The position numbers and the translations under genes are program-made. A model generated the notes under the pieces. The model did no database searches and had not been told where the DNA came from. It was given only the letters and a program-made list of their open reading frames with translations. Shown piece by piece: positions 55,839 through 64,000 of a stretch of DNA of 64,000 nucleotides. The DNA is from Guadua angustifolia (taxonomy: Eukaryota; Streptophyta; Magnoliopsida; Poales; Poaceae): contig CM070512.1 in the NCBI GenBank assembly GCA_036346375.1, forward strand, positions 37,680,466 to 37,744,465, written 5' to 3'. Position 1 is the first letter of the stretch, and the number at the start of each line of letters is the position of its first letter.

Positions 55839-58800
55839 TCATACTGAGAAGACCCGTGTTACATATACATAGTTCATACGGTAGTGGTACATCTTAAGTA
55901 ATGCGTACTTTGTCTTTACAAGTGTTCCTTCATTATGATCGCGACGTATGAAAGAAGTATCCACATTTGTGTCATTGAGGAGACTTATATCGACATTCAC
56001 AGCGAAAGGAGGGATCTCGTCGAGCTGACTATACTCTTCCTCGTCTGCGACGTCCTCAACTCTAACAATCCTTCGTTTGCCTTGGAGAACCACGTGTCGC
56101 TTTGGCTTAGTACTACAATCTTTACGCTTGTCATACGCTTCTTAGGTTTGCTTGACATGTCCATCACGTAGAAGACTGTCTCACATCGTTCGCGAGGCGA
56201 ATGGTTCGCGTCTATAGTCGACTTGCGTAAGGTCCACGATTGTCATACCATATTTGTCGACCTTCACGCCGCTTGAAGTCAATTTGACCCATTGGCACTT
56301 AAATAGAGGGACCTTCAAAGGTCCATAGTCAAGCTCCATATCTCTTCTATGAAACCATAATATGTATCCACCTTGCCTTTGTTGTCTTGGCGTCTATCGG
56401 ACACCGCTATTCAGTTAGTGCTCTTGTTATCACGGGATCGGTGTAGAATGTGTAACCATTTATCTCGTACCCTTGAATGTCACGATTTCACTAGATGGTC
56501 CCCGAGCCAAGCGTTACAAGCTGTTCATTGTCGACCCTTTCAAAAGGATGTACTTTTGTAACCAAGTTACCGAAAAGAATCCATGTGCTTGATGTTATCA
56601 ATCCTCGAGACCTCCCCGGGAAATCGCGGCGTAGAATACTCTTGTGCTCAAGGACATACGGGGCCACTACGGTTGATTGTTTCAAAACCGTGAAATGTGC
56701 TTGCTTAAATGTAAGAAGATCATTGCATGCAATTGCTTTCCTTCCTAGTGTCCCTTTTCCCGTAGCCTCCCTCATGGCGTGATATAGGGATGCCGATCGG
56801 GTTTAGATCATTAATGTAATCCACACAAAACTCAATCACCTCCTCTGTCCCATAACCCTCGGCAATGCATCCTTAGGACGAGAACGGTTCTGAACATACT
56901 TCTTTAGCACACTCATGTACCTCTCGAAAGGGAACATGTTGTGTAGATACACGGGTCCGAGAATACCTATCTCTTTGACAAGGTGAACAGTGAGATGAAC
57001 CATAATATCAAAGAATGCAGGAGGAAAGATCATCTCAAGACTAACCATACTTTGTACCACGTCATCCTGCAGCTTACTTAGTTTATCTGGGTCGATGACC
57101 TTCTGTGAAACCGCGTTGAAAAAAGAACACAGCTTTGTGATTGTCCCCCGTACCCACTCGGGCACTATGCCTTTCACGACCCTTTGGAAGCAACTATGTC
57201 ATTAACACAAGGCGGTCATGGGATTTCATGTATGCGATTTTATTCTCTTTTGTGTTTATGAGTCTCTTTACATTCGAGGAGTATCCGGAAGGGACCTTCA
57301 CACTGTTCAGGAACTCTATCATGCTTTTTTTCTCTTCTTTGCTTAGAGTGTAGCTCGCAGGATGTAGGTAATGTTGTCCTTTCCCTCTTTTTTGGGATGT
57401 AGGTCGTTCCTCAGTTCCAAGAGTTTAAGGTCCTTCCGAGCTTGCAGTGTATCTTTCGATTTTTCGTACATATCTATGTAGCCTAGCAGGTTCAAGCAGA
57501 CATTCTTCGTGATGTGCATGAAGTCAAGTGAGTGATGAACCTCCATGACTTCCCAATAAGGCAAGTCCCAAAATATTGACTTCTTCTTCCACATGGGTGC
57601 CTGACCATCCTCATTACGCACATGTTTGCTTCGGGACCCTTTCCAAATACTACTTTCAAATCCTTCACCATAGCAAAAACACGTGGCCCACTATGATCTT
57701 TGAGGCCTTGCACGAAGGTCTAGTTGCCGTTAAATTTCTGCCTTTCTTCATAGCGGGTGACTCGTAGGAAGAAACCTCTGATGACCCATGTACACAACCT
57801 TCCGAGAGTTATTCAGGTACATACCGTCCGTTTCATCTAAGCTTTGGATCACGAGCTCTATATCCTTTGACAGTTAGGCCGACAGTTCTGAGAAGCGAGC
57901 GGTCATTGATTGTTACAAATAACAATGCACGAGGGTGAAATACTCCTTTTGTACTCATCCCATACCCTTGCACCATCGTCCCTAGCGTCACAAGATCTTC
58001 AACCAATGGTTTCGGTGAACATCGATGTCATTTCCAGGTTGCTTGGGGCCTTGGATCAACAACGACATCATGATATACTTTCGCTTCATGCCTGACCATG
58101 GAGGAATGTTATAGATACATAGTGTAACGGGCGAGTGCTATGGTCTGCTGCTCAATTCTCGAAAGGATTCATCCCATCGGTACTCAACCCAAACCTTATG
58201 TTTCTCACCTCATCTGCGAAGTCAGGTGCGTCCGGTCGACTTTCCTCCCTTGTGAGCCATCTGCGGGGTGTCTAAGCATCCGTCGTCCTTACGCTCTTCT
58301 TTGTGCCAACGCATCATCTGGGTATGCGCTTTGTTAGCAAACATACGTTTCAATCGGGGATCATAGGAAATACCACAACACTTTAGTGGAGGTCTCTTCT
58401 TCTTCGCTCCCCATCTATTTCACTGGATCGTCACGCTTCACCTTATATCGTGACTCTTTGTACCTGGACACACATCCAAATTGGCATACTCATTACGATC
58501 TGAGGACACAATCATTAGGACATGCGTGTATCTTCGTACTTTCAATCCCAAAGGACGGAGACGACTTGCTTGGCTTCATATGTAGATTCGGGCGAGTGTT
58601 ATCTTCGGAAGCAACTTCTTTACGAGTGATAACAACTCAATGAATCCTTATCGACACACCATTTGTAGCCTTCCATTGCATGAGTTCGATGTGGTGCGCG
58701 ACTTTGTGTGGCCCTTGCTTACAGTTTGGGTACAAAGGAGTTACGTGGTCCTCTAACATCTTGTTGGAACTTCTCGAACTATCTTTCATCTGTGTAGTCT

Positions 58801-59182
58801 CCTCTCCGTCACGCAGCATCTAGTCTAGCTCATCATCACCATCGTCACCAAGTGTTTCTTCCACGGAACAGTATTGCGTGCCGTCCGGGATACTGTTGAA
58901 TCCATCTTCTTCTTCCTCGCCTTCTTCATCGTCTTCCTCGCTAATCGCCTCAACTTCGCCATGGTTGGTCCAACAGGTATAGTTTGGCATGAAACCTCTC
59001 ATGATCAAATGGTTCATAACTTGCCATCGCTGGGAGTGCTCCTTCTCGTTCTTGCAATCTACACACGGACAACATATGAAGTTGCACGGAGGCAAAAATG
59101 CAACGACCGCATCGAGAAAAGCACGCACGCCATTAATGAACTCTCGGCGACGGTCCGCATTGTACATCCATTGCCGATTCAT
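55839..59182 (-). pseudogene. TNP2-type CACTA transposase
   Basis: The enzyme would cut the CACTA ends. From the start MNRQWMYNADRRREFINGV (59182): transposase-associated zinc-binding domain with FICCPCVDCKNEKE and FMPNYTCWTNHGE, an acidic stretch, then TNP2 segments: DRTHLTSQMR and LSTDGMNPFE (about 58150-58250), SIFWDLPYWEVMEVHHSLDF and MHITKNVCLNLLGYI (57621-57343), the DUF4218 block PPAFFDIMVHLTVHLVKEIG... NMFPFERYMSVLKKYV (57177-56836), the DUF4216 block HFTVLKQSTVVAPYVLEHKS (56775-56491) and the C-terminus RRIVRVEDVADEEEYSQLDE (56093-55839). Introns and several frame changes separate the blocks (for example 57714-58640 has many stops). Domain order matches complete plant TNP2 proteins. 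Confidence 0.88.
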
Positions 59183-59835
59183 CTACACCAAGTTATAATT
59201 TCATTAAAAATTATAACAAATTTAGATTACAAAAATTATAACGTAACTTATAGATACATTTAAAATCTAAAGCTCATGACCACTTAAACCCAACAAAAAA
59301 CCTCCACCTACACCGTCATTCAATTAAAGACCTACCTTTCTAATTATTTTGTATCCTTCCTACCTTTGTAATTATTTTTATCCTTCTACACATGTTTTTC
59401 TATTTTATTTCATACACCAATAATTACTTCCTTGCAATATTGTGATATTTAAGATTCTAAATCTAACAACCACCTAGATCTAAAGCTTCCAATCACCTTT
59501 ACCTTGTGTAATGTCATATTTTGAACTAGATCTCCACCCTACATCTTCATACAACAACAAAAACAAGCATACAAAACTAATTTTTGATCATGGTGATCTT
59601 GCTTAAAATGTTCAAGATTTCTCCACATCCATTGAAAAAAATAGCAATCTCTAGGTGAGAAGGATGTTCACATGATGTTACTAACCTTGAAACATTTAAT
59701 TTGGAGCTAATCACCCCAAATTAAAATTTTGGACAGCACCTCCCCAAGAAACAGCGCTGGGCCAGCCCTTCTCTGTTCGATCGTACTCTGCTGGCTCGGG
59801 AGGAAGAAGGGTTTAAATGAGCTGCGCGGGAGGGC

Positions 59836-60000
59836 TTCCAGAAGCGGTTTGAGACACGAACCGCTTCTGAATGTTGAGTTCTAGAAGCGGTTCTTGTCTT
59901 AAACCGCTTCTAAAAATCAGAAGCGGTTTGAGACAAGAACCGCTTCTAGAACTCAACATTCAGAAGCGGTTCGTGTCTCAAACCGCTTCTGAAAGCCCTC
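59836..60000. repeat. 160 bp near-perfect palindrome, right subterminal region
   Basis: AGAAGCGGTTTGAGACACGA then ACCGCTTCTGAATGTTGAGT on the left arm is mirrored on the right with about one mismatch in 75 bases, around a centre near 59920. The smaller unit AGAAGCGGTTNNNGACNNGAACC is itself palindromic. Confidence 0.93.
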
Positions 60001-60106
60001 TCCGAACCGTTGCCTACGAACCGTTTCTCGTGCGAACATCACAACGGGTTCACACCAAGCCACTTCTAATAGACTGGTTGTGATGCTCTATCCTGTAGTA
60101 GTGCCA

Positions 60107-61252
60107 CGAGATTTTGATCACGAACTGGACATACACCCATTGAACGGCAACCTATAGCCGCCACAGTTCCACAGATATACAACCTGAATCCACATGAGAT
60201 CGTGGTAAGAATCACTCCCTCCCTTTATTATTCTCTGCAATCCTTTCTTCTCGGTCTTAGCCTTCCATATTTTTTACTCAATACTTGCGTACATAGGGCA
60301 ATAGCTATGTTTTAGACATTGCTATCAAGACTCTTATCCTAGACCAACCGTGGTGTTATTACAGATGGCAACGGGTCGAATCAGGTGCGGGTTTTACAAA
60401 ACCCGACCCGACAGAAATCCAAATCGGAAAATCCAACCCGAACCTGAATACCCTATCAAGTAAAAAACTATATCGAACCCGGTGGGTACTTGGAACCCGA
60501 CGGGTACCCGATGGGTATGTGCGGTATTTTGGGTACCTGATAGGTACTTACGGGTGAAAATTAGAACGCGAACTCATCGCAGGTACCCGACCCGAAGAAC
60601 CCATGAGTAAAAATTAGAACCCGAATCTGATCCGATCGGATGTAAAACCCACGGGTACCTGAACCCATTGATCTGATTATCATCCCTACGTGATATTTAG
60701 AGTGTACAACTTGCAAAAGAACGGTTAACTGCGAGAAAGATACACCTATATATCAAAAATGAGGTATAACAACAACCGAGACACGGTATGTTCTACTTCT
60801 TCTTACGCATTTCGCTTCCCGCATTATATACCGCTGCTGATATACAATTCAATACCTTTTAGTCCCTATGTCATAGGTACCAAATTACAATACATGGAGT
60901 AGATCCGTCTGACATCAACAAGCAAGACGCCAAAACTGCTGAATTTATTTTCTTCGCTAACATAGCTGAGCAACTCGTTGGATGCCCTGTCCTTCCTCTT
61001 ATAACTGCTACTGAAGGAGCCCACGATTTTATTATTCCACCACAGATAACAAGACACTACATATGGAAAGCAATATCTGTGACACGTGGAGCAATGAAAA
61101 GGACACAGATATCATATCAAGTTGATTCGATAGCGCTTCTGTTGCCTGCTCCTACATCAGCCTCTGCCAGCCAACAGATCCAACAGACACACGACATCAT
61201 CACTACCGAAACCCATCCAGCATCTACGAGTGCCCCACTAATTCAAGACATA
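60107..61252 (+). pseudogene. RPA70-like protein of the Helitron, 3' part
   Basis: Exon piece 60107-60202 reads QPIAATVPQIYNLNPHEIV before GTAAGAA. After an intron holding a short GGGTACCCG-rich element, the exon from about 60878 reads YQITIHGVDPSDINKQDAKT, AEFIFFANIAEQLVGCPVLP, LITATEGAHDFIIPPQITRH and YQVDSIALLLPAPTSA. This is the C-terminal OB-fold domain of Helitron RPA proteins. It is interrupted at 61252 by a TIR element. The exon itself is open to that point. The cysteine ligands of a zinc finger are not seen, perhaps lost with the intervening part. Confidence 0.8.
60361..60690. mobile_element. short GGGTACCCG-rich element in the RPA intron
   Basis: Starts AGATGGCAACGGGTCG and ends (reverse complement) GTAGGGATGATAATCAG. 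The interior is made of CCCGACCCG/GGGTACCTG motifs. This type of ...GATGGCAACGGGT... repeat is common in plant introns; the superfamily and duplication are not resolved. Confidence 0.5.
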
Positions 61253-63982
61253 GGGGCTGTTTGGTTTGTAGCCATAAAAAGCCATGCCAAATATTTGGTC
61301 ATGGCCAACTCATGGTATGACCAAATATTTGGCAAAATGAGACTGTTTGGATTGTATCCAATAATTGGCATGGCAACAAAAAATGTGTTTGGTTCATTGC
61401 CCTAGAAAGTAACCAATTGTTGGCATGGCATATTGGCAATGTTTGGTTTGATGCCAAATATGTAAATAAGCATGAATAAAAATTTCATTAGGGATCTCAC
61501 CAGGGGTTGGAACACTAATCAAAGAGGATTTCTTGCGTTGCACCAAAGGCAAAGAAGACACGTTAATAAGTTTAGCATAAATATCACCATATTTTCACAA
61601 CCCTATAGTTAGAGGAAAATACACGTGAAGAGCAACAATTCTTTTAGCATCCATCTGGATTTATCCACTCAGACTGCTACCTATTGCATCAATATTGAAA
61701 CCCCATATTTCCTTCTAACTTACAACCACATAATGAAAACTCACTTCAAATTGCCTTACAGAAAGATAAGTGTCAAATAATCATGTTTACAGAAGCAACT
61801 TAAACAATAAAATCTACTGACCTACAAGTTGCTAGTCAACACAGTATTTTCTCAACTTTGGATCACCATTCCCATAATCCTTAACAGCAGGGGGTGCACT
61901 TTGGGGTTCCTGAAAAAATGACAGCAGCTTTTGTAAGATTATGAACACAATCGAAAGTTGAAGAGACAAAAGGTGTTACCAGTATGATCTGGAGACGAGT
62001 GATAGGTGATAATTTGGTGAAGATGTACTTAGGTGTTACCACTGTACTTAGGTGTTACTATATATGATGACAGTAATGTGGTTTAGGACATTTTAGGCTA
62101 CCAAAATCGTTACATCAGATATAGTTCTGACAATCACATAATATCAGAAGTTATGCAGGGCTATATACATATCATCATTGCAAACAAATAGACAAATACC
62201 ATATAGCATAAGTATGCAATATTTTCTAATTGAAACATTCAAACAACTATATTTAAATACGGAATTTAAAAATAAAATTTATTGTTCAAAGTTTCACTGA
62301 CTCAACACACACAACATGATCTGATATCTACAGAAGTTTCAAGCCCACCATGGAGCAAGCAAATCCACCATGCTGAATTTCAAAGTTTCCAGTCTCCCTT
62401 CCACCCCAGATTGTAAAGGAAATCACTATCAAACTCCAGACTCCAGTCACTATGGAACTCCACAACAAACTTACATTTGTAATAGAAAGACAGAGAGAAT
62501 GACAGCCAGATGTGAATATGTGATCAGACAGTTCCACGTTTGAGTAACATGTACACTCATCCAGGGTTTCGAAACCAGTAGAGGGACTAAACATGTACAT
62601 TGCATGGCTTACTCTCTGGCAATACACATAACACAAGAGTGCAAGACTAGCTCAAAAGACACAAAATTAATACCAAACTCATAAGTTTTGTCAGTAACAG
62701 ATGGAATTTCGACAATCAAGATCAACACTACAGCCTTCAACAAGCAAAGCCAAATAAAACACAACCTGCAGCTTAAATCTAACAATAAACTAGATCTACC
62801 GCAAGTAACCTTCGGATCCCACTGAAAGCATTGTTATTTTTCTGAAACTCTAATTGAAATTAATTTCTTCAATTGCATGTCTATGGATTACATTTGCCAG
62901 ATCCGTAATTATCTGATCCACATTGCCATTCATGCTAAATTTCGAGGAATCATTCAGTGTGATCTCTGAAAACCTGAATCTGGCTCAGGTGCTGGGAACG
63001 AAGAATAGCAAGTGACTTAACAATCTAGTTTCATTTCACTCCTCCTTCGTTGTGTCCTGATTCCCATTGTTCTAATTAATATTTTCATGTCCTAATTCCC
63101 ATTGTGTTAGATATATGCGAACTAAAATAGCGCTAAATCTAATACTGGTCAAATCAGATCCAGGAAGGAACACCACATGCAATTAAGATCAGAAATGCTC
63201 AAGTGCAAACACATCTACATGGCCAGATCTGCAAGAATATGGAAGAGACAGGGGCAAATCATAGCGGGCTCACCTTGCAGCAGGAGCCTGAGGTCGTAGT
63301 TGCAGCAGGATGAGCACACAGCGCTGGGGAGAAGAAGCCGAACTGGGGAGAAGAAGCCGCTCGGCCTTAAGTCAGCGCTCAGCCGTCCGGATCTGGGCCT
63401 CCGGCCCTTCGCCGTCGCCGCCTCAAGCCCGGCCTTCCCACCGCCGAGCCAGGCCGCTTTGGTCGGCGAAGGAGTGGTCGCCGAGCCTCTGAGCCACCGA
63501 GCGCCTTCACCGCCCGGGCCGTCCGTTCCGCGTCGTCCGCTCCTTCCGAAGCCGGCCGGCTCCCAGCGTGAAGAACTTGTGCTGGGCGATGCACCCGCGA
63601 AGTCTCGTAGCTGCGGATGCGAACATCGATGGGGTGGCGGCGGGGACGACCAGGTCGGCGGCGGGAGAAGCGGTCGGCGGGGACTCATGGAGTCGCGGGA
63701 GCTCGATGGAAGAGACTGCGAAGAGAAAATGGGGAGAACGCGGGAGGATTAGCCGCTCGGTCACCGATAAGCGGGAGGATTTAGGTCAGAGCGCGGTGTC
63801 TCGCCAACGAATGGCGCCGAAATCGCCGCCAGCGCCATGCCCGCTCGGTGCGTGGAAAAAGAATGGCGAGCCAAAGTTTGCTGATGGCGAGCCAAAATTG
63901 AGATGAACCAAACACCAGCCAAATTGAGATGGCATAACCAATATTTGGTATGGCTAGTGAAGGTCACAAACCAAACAGCCTC
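61253..63982. mobile_element. 2.7 kb TIR element, superfamily unresolved
   Basis: Left end GGGGCTGTTTGGTTTGTAGCC; right end, reverse complemented, GAGGCTGTTTGGTTTGTGACC. ATA directly outside both (61250-61252 and 63983-63985) may be a 3 bp duplication, suggesting a PIF/Harbinger-related non-autonomous element. CCAAATATTTGG palindromes sit inside both ends. Interior 61500-63200 is AT-rich with no recognised gene; 63250-63760 is GC-rich. Confidence 0.65.
63215..63760 (-). other. GC-rich exon-like block inside the TIR element
   Basis: Minus-strand frames from 63764 and 63688 (MSPRRPLLPPPTWSSPPPPH) are Pro/Ser/Arg-rich and followed by a GT at the end of ...LLLQGEPAM. It resembles a plant 5' leader or first exon; no domain is recognisable. 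It may be a captured promoter/exon (Pack-type) or the element's own leader. Confidence 0.3.
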
Positions 63983-64000
63983 ATAATACACAAACACAAG

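Larger units (their letters stand above)
49344..60103 (-). mobile_element. 10.76 kb coding CACTA (En/Spm) element in the RPA gene
   Basis: The left end CACTCCTAGGGATCGGGCAA is a diverged copy of the right end (reverse complement CACTACTACAGGATAGAGCA). The 3 bp duplication CCA is present at 49341-49343 and 60104-60106. The subterminal motif AAGCGGTT/AACCGCTT is abundant at both ends and in an internal cluster. Two minus-strand genes are inside: a TNP2-type transposase (55839-59182) and a transposase-24/Ulp1-like protein (49802-53055). Transcription would start from the right end. Both genes are damaged, so it is a decayed formerly autonomous copy or a composite. Confidence 0.85.
22398..64000 (+). 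mobile_element. autonomous-type Helitron (Rep/Hel + RPA), degenerate and nested-into
   Basis: A plus-strand Rep/helicase gene (24181-35045) is followed by an RPA-like gene (41784-61252), the gene pair and order of plant autonomous Helitrons. The 5' end is uncertain (22398 is the first A|TC at a repeated boundary); the 3' CTAG end is not in the window because the RPA C-terminal exon is interrupted at 61252. At least eight later insertions lie inside. Counting only segments attributable to the Helitron, the ancestral element would be roughly 13-15 kb. Frameshifts and stops make it inactive. Confidence 0.75.

Noticed and set aside
1..64000. CRISPR arrays, rRNA genes, phage or bacterial operons
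   Set aside because: The tandem repeats seen are transposon-internal, without spacers of CRISPR type; introns, LTRs and plant TE genes exclude a prokaryotic source.

Overview
The window is a grass (Poaceae, probably panicoid) nuclear segment made almost entirely of nested transposable elements. The evidence is monocot-type Ty3/gypsy LTR retrotransposons of the Tat lineage, CACTA, hAT and Tourist-like DNA transposons, Helitrons with CTAG ends, a CC-NBS-LRR exon, and spliced, AT-rich exon remnants of plant housekeeping genes. No intact ordinary host gene is visible. No rRNA, convincing tRNA or CRISPR feature was found.

Layout. (1) 1-7597: minus-strand, decayed Tat-lineage Ty3/gypsy element (5' LTR at the right; gag, protease, RT, RNase H and integrase remnants; an antisense ORF near the left edge; its 3' LTR lies outside the window). 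(2) 7598-9263: AT-rich spacer holding a tandem foldback structure. (3) 9264-19647: a probable 10 kb plus-strand Helitron that has collected fragments of at least six unrelated genes, all in the plus orientation: an NBS-LRR gene, a glutathionyl-hydroquinone reductase, a WDR4/Trm82-like WD40 protein, diphosphomevalonate decarboxylase, an unidentified C-terminus, and methylenetetrahydrofolate reductase. It is itself invaded by a Tourist MITE and by a foldback element carrying a solo LTR. (4) About 20050-21245: a second Tat-type gag/LTR fragment, then a duplicated 240 bp segment and a hAT terminus. (5) 22398 to the right edge: a degenerate autonomous-type Helitron, Rep/helicase (24181-35045) followed by its RPA-like gene (41784-61252), both on the plus strand, expanded to more than 41 kb by later insertions.

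The insertions into this second Helitron can be read base by base: a 697 bp Helitron in Rep (25296-25992, A|T target), a 951 bp hAT in the helicase (28218-29168, 8 bp duplication TGTGGGAT), a 4740 bp non-autonomous CACTA in the helicase (29680-34419, duplication ATC), a minus-strand gypsy-type LTR relic (about 35233-39390), a 0.5 kb tandem duplication whose second copy holds a minus-strand Helitron (40285-41092), a 5637 bp LTR-like unit in the RPA gene (43303-48939, duplication AAAAC), a 10.76 kb coding CACTA in the RPA gene (49344-60103, duplication CCA, encoding a TNP2 transposase and a transposase-24/Ulp1-like protein on the minus strand), and a 2.7 kb terminal-inverted-repeat element (61253-63982). 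Removing the Rep insertion or the CACTA at 29680-34419 restores the host reading frame, and removing the hAT rejoins the split DE of Walker B, which supports those boundaries.

Most coding remnants carry frameshifts or stops, so the window is best read as heterochromatin-like, layered TE sequence. Its two most interesting objects are the multi-gene-capture Helitron and the stratified Rep-Hel/RPA Helitron. All identifications are from reading motifs by eye; no database search was possible.
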